The notes under the pieces were generated by a model. The model was not told the DNA's origin and made no database searches. It was given only the letters and a program-made list of their open reading frames with translations. Positions 44,097 to 56,600 of a stretch of DNA of 64,000 bases are shown piece after piece; positions within the stretch are counted from its first letter, which is position 1; every line of letters begins with the position of its first letter. The position numbers and the translations under genes were made by a program. Origin of the DNA: Phaeotremella fagi (taxonomy: Eukaryota > Basidiomycota > Tremellomycetes > Tremellales > Phaeotremellaceae); assembly GCA_001599715.1 (NCBI GenBank), contig BCHU01000005.1, forward strand, positions 62,001 through 126,000, in the 5' to 3' direction.

Positions 44097-44818
44097 TGTC
44101 CTCCTCAGACTTTGAATTCCCAAGCAACACACCAGTAGGCAGACATCCTGATTATATGTCACAGGGTACTTACTTATTTGCAAAAAAAGGTTTAAAAGAT
44201 TATAACTGTCATCTTTGGGCTTCAAAAACCAATAATTCGTTATCGTCATCGACATCTTCAGTGGAACATTTGAGTTCTCTGAGGAGAACAACGAGGGTTC
44301 CATCACAGGACCCATGAGCTCCCTCAACGAGCGTCTCAGTCTTCTCAGCCTCACAGGGGGGCCAATGGTCAAGGTTTCTAGGCCACCGATAGAAAGTGAG
44401 CGCATTCATAACTCACACTCCAATGATGTTGTACAGCTATGAAACTACTGCCTACTGTAGTCAAAAGCAAGACAGACGGTGAGACTGTAACAGTACCTTC
44501 AAACTTGGGAAACGTCTGTGATCTAGTTCCCGAATCAGTCATCCCTTCAGATATTTTCCTTGATCATCCCACTGGAGAGATAGGTGATAAAATCCGAAAG
44601 GCAACTAGAAAGTTCAGCAAAGATTACAACGTCACACTTTTCAAGGGCGTTGGTAACGATATTGAACCAACACGCTATAAAGGGTACAAGAACTTCTACC
44701 AAGTCTCCGGAATTGAGATCTGGTGTAAATCCAACAACAACAGTGAGTGATCAGACAGCAATAATGTCATAATGATACTGATATGTCTTCAGCGTCAACA
44801 CCTTCGGTCTCAGCTTGA
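44097..44818 (+). CDS. orphan protein, function unknown, first junction unresolved
   Basis: The start (MSSSDFEFPSNTPVGRHPDY) follows an ACCAATCAATCCAATCACC leader and looks real. A second coding block runs from about 44263 (GTFEFSEENNEGSITGPM, then LNERLSLLSLTGGPMVKV), and a third from about 44437 (KLLPTVVKSKTDGETVTV, SDIFLDHPTGEIGDK, YKGYKNFYQVSGIEIW). A last splice near 44741 would give the end TSTPSVSA at 44818; reading through ends at 44750. The exon 1-2 junction needs a non-standard GTCACA donor or another solution. I do not recognise the protein. It lies between two flavoenzyme genes. Confidence 0.45.
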
Positions 44819-45645
44819 ACTGGAGTGGCTGTACTTCCTCTCGATTATCCTTTAAGGATGATAGAGGATGTGTGATCCAGGTTCGAAGAAGAAATAGTCC
44901 GTAAATATATAAGCCAGCTAAAAACACGTAAACTGTCAAAAAAAGAGGATGGGGGTGTAATGGGAAGACTGTTTATACAGAGTAATGCATTAATGGCTTG
45001 AATCTCATTGCAAATACAGACACTGCAGTTGAAAATTTTGGAACATTCAGAGCCAAGTGCTGACAGAATCAGTCCCCACGAAAACTTCTTCGTACTGCGT
45101 TGCCACTGAATCACCAAATAGCTTTGTAGACAGTGTAAATTTGACTTTGCATGGAAGGATGAGTTCCGGAAAGCAGCTCAGTGGATGACGAAGATATGTG
45201 TCGCTTGGGTTATCTGCCGTGTTTGGCCGGTAAAGCTGAGATCAATCAATGAGATAGTGAATGACATATGTCAAAAGTTTGATAAAAACTGTTGTGAAGT
45301 GTTCAAAATTTGCTACATTCCTCGGCAAGAATCGAATGCGTATAGCGTAGCAGTATACGAGATACTTTTACCACAAGTAAGTTTACTGGATTAACTTGCA
45401 TCCACATAGACACACGACCAAGGCCTATCAAACTTCGCTCATACTTTCACATGACAGCAAAAACGAGTATGAGAAGAGATTAGCAGCCAATGTCGCCATA
45501 TCTCGATGACGCCTAAATCCGAACTGTTGACGTGATTTTGACGACATCGACCATTGATATGGGTCAAGCGAAAGCTGATAAATACATATACAAATGCATA
45601 TCGCTATGAGTTATCTTGGAACAGACTGTTATCTGAGCTCTTAAA
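44819..45645. other. intergenic region
   Basis: About 0.8 kb before the flavin monooxygenase. No gene is supported; a 69-codon plus-strand frame at 45185 is Cys-rich but has no context. Confidence 0.4.
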
Positions 45646-47559
45646 ATGACGATCCCCGTACCAGAAAATGAAGGTGATCATTTTGTGTTCAAGAAACCTA
45701 TCAAAACAGTGGCGGTGATCGGAGGAGGTCCAGCTGGAGTTCGTGGCATTTTTTCCAAGAAAATTCAGAGCTAACCTTGGGCCTAGGTACCAGCGGTGAA
45801 ACACCTGAACGATGCTGGATTCACAGTTCGTCTCTTTGAAAGGCAATCAGCTCCAGGTGGTATCTGGACTTGGAATGAGGAGGAACCACTTCCATCAACC
45901 TTCCCAACCGGACCACCATCGACAGGAGATTTCATTCCTCAAGTGCCACCAAAAATCGATTATGGTACTGAAATCACGGAACCCATCGTGATTGTGAGAC
46001 AGGATCCGGATAGAAGAGAGAGAAAAGCTTTCTCACCTCCAAATCCTGTTTATTGGAATCTTTCGAATAATGTTCCTACTCCAGCTATGCAGGTTAGTCA
46101 CCACGATGTCGTCGAGCCTTTGACTAATCATTCTTCAGTTTAAGGATTTTCCCTGGAAAGAGGGTACGGATTGGTATCTCACCCATCAGCAGTTTGCAGA
46201 CTATATCAGGAGGTATGCCGATAAGTTTGGCTTGAACAAATTAGCTTCGTATGATACACGTGTGGAGAATGTTCAAAAAATTGTAAAAGGGGATGAATCG
46301 ATATGGAGGTTGACTTTGCGAAAATTGGAAAGTCTTGAAAACGGTGTAGACATTCGGGAAACGTATTGGACAGAGGTACGAGTTCTCCATCATTACATAA
46401 TAGAAAACAACTCAAATGTATAGGACTTTGGCGCAGTGGTAGTTGCTTCTGGACATTATGGAGCTCCTTACATCCCTGCTATTGAAGGACAGCAGGAATG
46501 GGCAACGCGATGGCCGGAAAAAGTAATCCACTCGAGAGCATACAGACGGCCAGAGACGTATAAGGACAAGGTAGGTTGCGCTTCACAATCATGTCTAATT
46601 CTAGACTGTTCTATTAGTTGGAGCTGGCACGAGTGGTGTTGACATAGCACATGATATTGGGTAAGCGCAAAGAAGCACAAGGAATTAAGCTGACATTTAA
46701 TCAGTGGATTTTCCAAAAAGATCTACCAAGTCACCAGAGATCAAATTCTTGGTCCGCCGGATTACGCTACTTTCAGGAATAAACAGAAAGCTCTTCTTCA
46801 ACTTATTCTACCTGAATCGAGTGAAACAATATCTGAAGTGAAAAGATTCCTTCCTCCTTCTTCAGAACAAGATATCTCTGAGGCCAGCATTGAATTGAAC
46901 GACGGTAGAATTATCACTGGTATTGATGCAGTGATCTTTTCGACGGGGTAAGTCGAGTCTCACTGAAATGAATTTGTCTAAAGAGAGTCTTCAGATATCA
47001 ATACTCTTTCCCTTTTTTATCCGACTTCCATCACGATCTCGGAACGATCCCAACTACAGAATATCAAAAACCCTCTCATGTTCTCGTAACAAACGGTGCA
47101 GGGGTCCACAACGTCTATCGAGACGTCTTCTACATTCCCGATCCAACCTTAACCTTCCTAGGTCTTTCACTCAACACCCCAACCTATTCATTCTTCGAAT
47201 TCCAATCCATAGCCATAACACGGGTATTCAGCGGACAAGCAAGGTTACCAGGTTTAGAAACTAGACGACAAGAATATGTGAATAGATTGATTGAACGGGG
47301 TGGATTGAAATGGGTTCACTTACTCGGTGAACGACATCCACAATATGTTGTGGAAACTGTTGATTGGTTAAATAGAGAGGCAGCTATATTTGGTGCTGAA
47401 CCGGTTGAAGGGTATACCAAAGAACAAGCTGGGATATCTTCCAAGGTCATTGATGGGATGAAGAAGAAATATCAAGCTGGTGTGGAAGCTGCTAATGCTC
47501 ATATTAGGAGTTTGTATGAGGCTGAGAAATTAGAAAAGTCGAGAGCTATTGCGGCTTAG
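45646..47559 (+). CDS. flavin-containing monooxygenase (FMO-like)
   Basis: An FAD/NADPH-dependent monooxygenase of about 530 aa in seven exons. The first Rossmann motif is VAVIGGGPAG, followed across a weak-donor intron (GTTCGT) by VPAVKHLNDAGFTVRLFER and APGGIWTW. Then come FPWKEGTDWYLTHQQFADYI and AVVVASGHYGAPYIPAIEG, close to the FMO signature region. The NADPH motif is VLLVGAGTSGVDIAHDIG, and DAVIFSTGYQYSFPF matches the FATGY-type motif. The C-terminal exon has VYRDVFYIPDPTLTFLGL and a long helix. It resembles yeast Fmo1-type thiol oxygenases in layout, but the substrate is unknown. With the FAD oxidase at 41092 it may form a small catabolic neighbourhood. Confidence 0.92.
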
Positions 47560-47693
47560 TCATTTACTGGGTTTTTTCCAGAAGAGTCTACATGTATTGC
47601 ATATGGAGCCTATGATGGGTATAGAGTATGAATATTAAGTTTAGATACTATTTTACAAATTACCGAAAGTTACACAAAAGTACACGAGATGCT

Positions 47694-50600
47694 TCATAAC
47701 AACCCCTCTGAGCTGTCAGTTTCCTCCGAGACATATTCTCCAACACGAGGAGAATATCTGTAGCCACCAGAAGGAGCGTCTGACGCATAATGACCTCTGG
47801 TTCTATGATTTCCCATCGAACCACCTGATCCAGATCCTGACCCTGAAGCAGATATCGACATTGAAGTATCGTAATAACCTCTTATTGAACCTTCTCCCCT
47901 ACTTTCGCCTCCAAAGGTATGATTACTCATTCCCATACCCACCGCTTCACCTGGTGAATGGAAAGTTGGTGGAGACATGTTGAGCAACGCATGCTCTATC
48001 GTCGTAGCTCCCATCGAAACACTCGACGAACTGGATGTTGTTCTTTGTAATCTTGGCGAGACGACTCGACGACCTTGGGGATTACCAACTAAACTTTCTT
48101 TTGAATTCGAGTAAGTACGACGGACGGCGTAGGTAGTGTAGCCAATCCCATTATCCATATCGTAGGATTGGGATCGAGGAGCTAAAGCTTGGGTATAACT
48201 TCTTCTTTTCGCCGGGACTGGCGTTTGTTGATAGTGCTGCAACGGTGGTTGATAGGTGTTAGGGGAAGCTGGACCAACGGCAGCTGAGACTGAGAATTTA
48301 CGCAGTGCCTCTTGACGAGCGTCCATTTGATCGATCTTGTTTTGGACCGATGGTAAAACTGAATGATTAGATGATGAAGGTGATGAATGGGTTGGTGAGT
48401 TTGGTGCGATTCGATAAGGCGATACGGCTCTGGTCCCAGATGAACCTGGCTGAGAAAGTTGATAAGAGTCCATTTGAGCCATGGCTACTGTCACTGGAGC
48501 AAGATTTCCTGGTCTCCAATTCGCTTGTAATTCTTGAGGAATTGGTAGAGGCTTTGCAGAGATGTCATATGACTTCAATGCCGTGGTGATGGAATCGATG
48601 GTTTCGCTGTTAGGTCGAGATGAGGGTACAGCGGGAACGCTGACGATGGGTGGGGATTCTAGAGCGTGACCATCCGATGACCCAGAATCTGATGCGACTG
48701 AAGGTGCGAGACCTGGAATTCCGTTTGGACCTTCGTCTTCAGCCCCGAATTCGTCAGCTGTGATTTGATGTCGTAATGCTGAATTTGCAGATGGTGCTCT
48801 TCGCATCGAACTTGCAGTTGGTTCCAGGTATGATGGTGAAGAAGATCGTGGCGAGAGAGATGGACTGAGGGCAGTGTTGACCTTAGCTTTGGGTGACGTG
48901 AGAGAAGTGTTGATTCGTAACGGTGCCGAGGGTGAAGCAAACGTGAATGACGATTTCTTGTTCAAAGATCTAGGAGCAGGAATCTCTTCAACAGGTCGTA
49001 AAGGTGATGGATTGTTTGAAGATTCCCTTCGCATACCCTGTGCTTGTAAGGTAGGTGCGGAACCACGACGAGCCCCAGCTTTAGGTGGTGTATGAGATTC
49101 TCTTCGAGGTAAATCACCAGGAGCAGGTGATAAACTTGGTCGTCGAGATTCTAATCCATTAGGTACAGATCCTGAACGAGGTACGTTCACTTGTAGAAGT
49201 TTCGAGTTTGGCGACGTTTCTCCTTGCAAAGGAAGAACCCTTGGTGGAAGTCTGGTGGATAGATTCCTTTTGACTGCTTGGTACACTTGACCAACTTCCG
49301 ATTCCTGCTCACTCACCCCGCTAACTGCTGAATTGGCAAAGGAGTCGAAACGGGCTCTTGGTTGTTTGAATTCGTTGTCAATCGATGATGACGAATTGGT
49401 AGATGGGAGTGGTGCGATGGACACGTTCCTTTCGAGGGTATTGAAATCGTCCTCAACCTCTTCACCGTAATCGTAACCATCAGTGTTGAGGGGCAAAGGT
49501 ATACTACCCTCGACAGATAAAGCCATTCCGATACCACTGTGCCCCACGGAAATGGTATCAACTCCATGAACAGAATCGGGACCGTTTACTGTATGCCCGT
49601 TTGACTCCATTTCCACAGCAGCATCAATGACGTCCAAATCAGGAGCTCTAGACGAAGTTGGGAAAGGACTGAGACCCCTCTCTGTACCATGTAGACTAGG
49701 TGTCTCCCCTATAATCTTATAATGTTCTTCGGAAGGCGTTTGAGCAGGTTTGAATTCACCTTGAATCTCTGGTGTATCGTGTGACGGTGTATGGTCGTCT
49801 TCATTCTCTTCTGCCAAGGCATCTTTCTCTGCTCGATCCATGGCTCGATTGATAGCTGCCAAAGACATTTGTCTACCTTGCCGACGTCTCGCTTCGAGAA
49901 TCGCTTTATCTTCTTCATCCATGTCAAGCTCATCTTCTTCACCGTTTGACAAGATGGATTCGCCTCCTGACAACACTGAGAGGTAAGACATGACGCGAGC
50001 ACCTTTTGGTCGGACTGGTGCGTTTCTCTTGTTCGAGTTGGGCGAATCGCTTGGTGAACCGCCAGGAGTGTATTGACTTCCAATAGACAGTGGTCTGGTC
50101 TTGACTGCTGCAGCGGCAGGTTCACCCTGTTGTTCCGCACGTACACGACCTTGCTCAAGTAAAGCGTCAATGTGAAGTGTAGTAGAACTAGCCCGTGCTG
50201 GATGATTAGGTGTTGATCCAATAGAGAATTCTGATGTGGCTCGATGAACTCCTGGACGTTCTTGGGCCATGTAAACGCCAGCTGTCTCGTGGATCGGAGT
50301 ACCGTCACTGCCGATTCCTGCCATGTTTGGTAGTGGTAAAGCTTGAGACATTGGAATTCGACTCAGGATACGTCCATCTCCAGGCATGGGTGGGGGGTCG
50401 ATGGATAAAAAGTTGATAAGAGTAATTGGGACATCGACATAAATGGAGTTGTTGATGGTAACTCGGAGTAAGTATGAGACTTCGATTAGTCGAGTTCGAC
50501 GAATGGAAATCAATCCCGACTGCACGTCAGTTCCACCCAAACAGTCAACTTACAGGAACCAATAAACTCATATCCCAATGACCCCTTTCTCCAGCCTCAA

Positions 50601-53142
50601 CACCCGTCCACCAACCTTTCCCAGTGACTCTACCACCTCCAGAAACAGTATCAGCCTCTATCAACTCCTCGACAATCTTTCGACGTGTGGTTGAAGTTTG
50701 ACAAGCGTCAACGTCGGGTGTTCCTGGCATCAACGGTACTGAGTTTGTTGAGATACAGTTCATGATAGACGCTCGATTGGGTAGAGTCGGTCTCATCATT
50801 GGTGTTTTATGTGGATCGAGGTCTGAATGGGGCGAAAACAGTTGAACAGTTTGAAGCAGAGCCAAGTTTAACGATTTTATCTGGTCGTTAGTCAACTCTA
50901 CACATTTGCTTACCTTCTTGGTGGAATCATTTCGTATCCCAACTTCACACCAAACTCTTTGCCCTGCAACCCAGACTTTCCTACCGAGACTGACACCAAC
51001 TTCTACACGACCTTTTTCGCCTGTCAGATTCCATCCCAGACCCGATTCCACGCTTGCTTCAACGGGTTCATCTGACGGAGCGAGAACCAGACTTGGATTG
51101 AGATACGGTAAAACAACGATACTTCTGTAGAAATGGGCAATCGAACGTTTTCCACCAGCATGATCACCTTTTTCTGATATATTGAGGGATTGTCTTTGAC
51201 TTGGTGGCGTGTAGATTTTGATAGAGCCTACGACGACATAACGAACTGCTGGACCTTTGAGATTTGCTGAGAGATAACTACCTTTCGCACCTCCGTTTAG
51301 AGGAAGTCTGAATCTGAAAGGGATGAAATGAGTCCCTTCAGCTGCTAAATGATATCCTTCACTGTCAGGCGGTGAAAGCAGAAGAGAAGATGAAGGTCCA
51401 TTGGGAATTGGAGGATTAGCGAAAAGTGGTAAAGGATGAGGATGGTGGTAAAAGATATGTCGTGAAGTTGGAGAAAGATCTATCGATTAGCTTAGATAAT
51501 CTCAAAACTCACCTTCAAACCCAACGACTCTGACTTTACCGCCCCCAACTCGAACTCCTTCACCACGTTTCCCACCTCGGACTTTGATTTCCAATCTTCC
51601 TCGAATTTCCCCTCCTTCAACTACACATTCACGTTCCAACACTACGTCAACTTCAACCCTTGCCTTGTTTTTCTTGGCGGCTTCCAGTCGAACACTCTCT
51701 GCATTTGTTGCCGTCCATCCGGAAATCTCTGGCGGCGGTAGTAATCTAGGTTGAGATAAACGTTTGGATCTTGGTTGCCCTAAAAGTACACCAAGTTCCG
51801 CTGATGACCTTTGATTCGAGGAGTTGGGATGTAAAAGTGTCCCTTGTCTTGCTAGCATCGCTGCGCCATCTGATAGAGATCTGCCTCTCTTTCCCGGAGC
51901 TCCTGGTCGAGTTGGTTGAACAGTTTGTGGATTATGTGAATCGGTGCTTTCAGACCAAGGTCTTGATTTCAGATCATCCTCCTGCAGATCCTCTTTAGAC
52001 GGGAACGCTAGATACTCTTGTGAACCAGCATTCGCTTGTGGAGTTGGTATTAAACCTGTATTGTTACCAAAGATTTCTTGTCCCTTACGGTACACTCCAT
52101 CAGACGGTGAAAAAGCTAACATGGTACCACCAGATTCTGCATGATAGAGAACAGCATTCTTCGCATGGGTCGCAGACATTGGATCGGAGAATCGATTTTG
52201 CATTGGTTGAGAATATGGTTCGTGTGGATAGGGGTTGTTACTTGACTCCGGCAATGAATCGAGATACAGTGGTGTGGATTGGGAACGAGGAAATTGTTCT
52301 CGATCATTCGCTGCAAACGGTCTGGTTGGAAAGTGATTTGGATGCGGCGGCATTGGAAAGGTGTCTCGAGGGAAATTAGCTATATCAGCTGAGGACGTTG
52401 TTGTTTTCCCAAACGATTGATCCGGGTATGGAACCTCTTGAGGTCTTTCGTTGATGGTGGTAGAGCGCTGTCGTCGAATTTCGGGAACAGGAGGTGGAAA
52501 CGTTTCAATGTCGTCGTCACCTGCAAGAGGTTGATATCTTCCTCCACTGATTGTTTGGACTGAACCTGATTGAGATATTTTACGAAGCACGTCAGAAGAC
52601 CTGGACAACTTTCTTAGCTTTTCTCCTATCCCCGTAGAGGCTGAAGTCGACCCAGAATCTGCCCTTCTATGACCTAGATTCACAAACATTTGCGTATTGT
52701 CTGCTTCTTTTGGAGATGTTGACTGTTCTGTAGTAGAGTGAGATCTACTTGGTACGAGGTTTCTTGGACCTTTGGGAGACGAGGGAGTCAAAGCTCGAGG
52801 AGCTGTCCCAGGACTGGGAGGAATCGCACTGAAAGTGTTGAAACCACTATTGTGTCTGGTATGAGTTGGGCGAAGGGAGAATGTAGGTTGAAACAATGGT
52901 TGAGCTCTTGATGTGGGAGCTGCGTTGGATTTGACTGGAGAATATCCACTTTTGGAAGTAGAAGCTGAGGGTTGCTGATTTCTAGAAGGTGATAATCGAG
53001 GACCTGGTCCTACTCCCATTCCAGTCAGCGTAGGCTGATGACGAGTAGGTGAAGAGGTATATCCAGGTCGAGGTGTTAGAGTGGAATAAGATATTCCAAG
53101 TCCAGCCGAGTCTGGAGATGGAGAGATGGTGTGAGGAGGCAT
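47694..53142 (-). CDS. large alpha-arrestin (arrestin N and C domains)
   Basis: About 1,770 aa in four or five exons. Alpha-arrestins recruit Rsp5-type ubiquitin ligases to membrane cargo; in Cryptococcus related proteins act in cytokinesis and stress. The first 450 residues are disordered and Ser/Pro-rich. The arrestin N domain covers VEVDVVLERECVVEGGEIRG, VRVVGFEGD, TSRHIFYHHPHPLPLF, EGTHFIPFRFRLPLNGGAKG and RYVVVGSIKIYTPP. The arrestin C domain has VWVAGQRVWCEVGIRNDSTKK and LISIRRTRLIEVSYLLRV, ending VDVPITLINFLSIDPPP. About 900 disordered residues follow, with many Ser/Thr-Pro sites and several Pro/Tyr-containing segments; no clean PPxY motif was seen. Introns lie near 51501, 50910 and 50543. 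It is divergent from URB1. Confidence 0.88.
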
Positions 53143-53651
53143 GACGATGAGATGTAGGAGTGAAACGAGCTCGGCGGTGCTAGTAGATGATCTAAAGAAG
53201 ATGGATTGAGTAGTAGCTCAAATCGGTGTCCGCTGCGTATGAATTCAATTGATCAAGATTATGTAGGAACTGTGCTAGAAGTTAGGTAAGTTGATCATCT
53301 TTATGAGAGAATTCTTTCTAACATAGTTTGGACCGGTACCTCATGAAGGTATACCCTTATTTGCGCATTCCAAAGGGTAGTTTGACGACTACTCACTCTT
53401 CTACCAGGTCTGAAGTATAGATATTTGTTGATCCAATGAGTTAAATCTTGCAAAGTGGCTGGTTAAAGATTGAAATTGTAAACTGTAAACAAGTAGCCAC
53501 AAAGGGTGACCATCCGACGGAAACGTGGTTGTGGTCACGTGATACTCGTGCCTGAATCTTCAATTTATGACTTTCGAAGATTCAACATTTTTGAATCAAG
53601 TCATTTGAAAGATTTTTACCTAAATTTCTGTCTATTTTCGAGTCATTCATC
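53143..53651. promoter_or_regulatory. 509-bp divergent promoter between arrestin gene and URB1
   Basis: Both genes start from this region, so it must contain both promoters. A GTCACGTGA E-box core lies at about 53534-53542, roughly 110 bp before the URB1 ATG. CACGTG elements bind bHLH factors such as Cbf1 in fungi; the link here is only by sequence. Confidence 0.5.
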
Positions 53652-56600
53652 ATGGCTCCCAAGAGGAAAAGAGGTGTAGATGGTACTGGTAGTGGTGCTA
53701 CAGAAGAACATGTAGTTAAACCAGCCGCTGGGACGAAAACATTCACATCAGGAAAAGCTGTAAAGGATGATTTAGCTAGTGGTTCAAGGCAATGTACGTA
53801 GAATCAGTTGTTCATGTTTGCTGACTGTTCAATAGCATTGGTAGCTTTCCATCAACAAATTACTACTCTCTATTCCAGTCTACCCCTGCCTATCTCCCAT
53901 CCAACCGTCGTGATCTTACAGCATTACTTGACTGTTTCTCCAACCTGTGAAGAGGTGTTCGCATCTTGGCAACAGGGAATACAGGTGGGGTTTCTTAGTG
54001 TATATTTGCTGATCAATTTAGACAAAAAATGAAAAGCAGGTTGAATCTGCAGTTACCCTTTTGGCAGAAATCATCAAGATCCTTACTCCACTCCCATTCT
54101 TCCATACATCTTTGACCGGCCTCTTGAACAAGCTCGTGGGACCAACAGACCCGTACAACGAATATGTAAGGTGACCGGAAGAGTCTTTGCTGACTCCATA
54201 GCTCAATCGCTTAATCCAATCGACAAAACGAGAACAAACTTTGATCGGATTACAGCTAGCATCAGCAGCGGTGAACGTCGATCCGCCATCTGCTTCGGCA
54301 GGAAGTTCATCGTCAGGAAGAGGATCTTTGAGGGTATGGTCAAGCTTAGCTGATGGAGGGAGCTTAAAGGGTATGGGAAAGCTACTTAATATGAGAAGAA
54401 GAAACAAAGATGGTGAATCAGACTATGGAACACGGGATCCATTGGATCGACCAGGTAGGTGAAATCTTATCAAATTGGCCAACTACTTATTCCAAATAGA
54501 TATCCGACATCTCGCTCTTTATCTTATTCTACCCATGCTGTCGGCTCCAGTATTCCAAACTTACGCCAAAGCACTTCTTCCAGCCCTGTATACAAATCTT
54601 CCCTCCGATCCTCCAGCTACAGTCTATCGAATTCTCACTTCCATTTTCACTTCGATATCTCATCCTTTACCTGGAGTCGCCAGACGAATCGCACTATCAC
54701 TACTCGACGAGAATGCCATGGAGCACTTGTTAAAACTTCTTTCAAGGGATGATATTGAGACCTCAACCGGAAGGACGGTGTCTGACATTAGTTCTGCATT
54801 TTTAGATGCTGTAACGACGATACCTGGAAAGGGAATCTGCTTTCAGGACGAAGGTTGGTATCCTCGAAAGAGTGAGGATGGTCAAGAAACTGTCGAAGAT
54901 GAAGGGGTTGGAGATGCGAAGGATAACAAATCTAGGAAAGGTTTGCATAACAGGATCCTGTCGAATGTCGTTCGTCGTCTAGGAAGTAGAGTCATTGACG
55001 ACGACGGTCGATTAGGGGAATGGGTGTTGAAAGTCTTCAAAGCATGTCCGGAGCTTGTTGCTGGGTGAGTCATACTATCGGTCTTTATTATCGCATTCTT
55101 AACGAGATTTAGATACTGGCCACATTCTGGTCTTTCTCTCGACCCACGATTGAACGCCAAATGGATGAGCACCATGGCTTTCGTCGGACGAGTGATTTCC
55201 CTCCCACTTCCTCCGTCAACCTCGTTCTATCAAAACCAACGCACGATTTCTGAATCACTTCCGACTCCTCGACCCTCACCTCCGTCGCTCCAAACAATGA
55301 TCGAATCGATCTTCCCATCTCCACTTACCAAAGCACATTTGACGCGAGGATTGGATCATCCCGATGGATTAATCAACCATATGACAGCTTTGACACTCGC
55401 TAAAGCTCTCCAAAAGCTCTCTTTAGTTCAACAACAGTTCATCGAAATCGAAAGAGAAATCGAGTCGGAGCCAACCTCGTCGTCCGAAAATCTATGGACC
55501 AGAAGACGACGAGAATTGGAGATGGAAAGCAGGAAACGAGTTCCAGAATTGGCAGTCGTTTTCACTTTTTCTCAAAAAGCTGTGCAGTTGGCACCTACCG
55601 AACCAGAATCAGAGGAGGATTTCAATAAAGTCACCAAATCCAATTTACTCACTGAAATCGGATTAAGACTATTTGGACTGTATCATAAAACGCTACCTAG
55701 TCTGACAGGGGAGGCTAAATTCGATGTTGGAAAGTTGTTGGTGTCGTCCTCGTCAACCTCCCAAGAACGTCGTGCCAGGAGGGAAGCCAGAGAAGGTAGT
55801 GTTGTTAGTGACGATGGATCAGTTGGGTCAGTTGGAACTCTTGGTACCATTGGTATGGGAGGCGGTTTTGGTCAAGGACGAGGTGATGTACAAGGATTCG
55901 AGGCTTTGAGCCAAGTCCACGTCCTTCGTTTGTTGTCAGATGTCGATGATTGGAATTGGACGAATAAAGCTGGTACGTCGTCAGTCTGATTCTGCTAATC
56001 AATCTAGCTGGGTCTTCATATACCTATCTTTACCATATCTTGCAGGTTCATTTACAGACTAATCATCCTGTAACGTTCTCAATCACAACCTCTCTCCTCA
56101 ATCGTCTTCTTGAGAAGTCCATCTTATTCGAACAAGATCCTTCGGAACTGTCAATCTGGTTGGAGGCTATGCCAAGAGTGTCTGCAGAAGTGTCCGGACC
56201 TATGCTCATGATTCAACAAATTCACTTGCTATCTTTCTTAGACGATTGCGTTCGAAGAGCTATGAAGACTCCTTATCGATATATCGAAGATTCACAATCT
56301 ATCTCGAGAACTGTTGTTGAAAAAGATTCGATCTCGCCGTTAATCATGACTATCTTGGAACAATTCAATGCAAAAATCCTAGGTCAACATATCGCCACTG
56401 AAGCTGCAAGTGTCATATTACTTTATCTACGAAGAGTTGTTTTGGGATTACTGGGAAAACAGGATAATACCGTCTTTTTACTTGGCGTTGTGGCTAGATT
56501 GAAGGGGACATTGGATTCGGCTAAGGAAGCAGGACAAGCTCGTACTGGATTGAAAGAGATTGTCGAGGCGATTGAGAACGATATAAACGTCGTTATGGAA

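Noticed and set aside
45185..45394. Cys-rich 69-codon frame
   Set aside because: Considered as a small secreted protein, but there is no signal peptide and no support.
49709..50308. 199-codon minus-strand frame
   Set aside because: It is an alternate frame on the same strand as the arrestin coding sequence.
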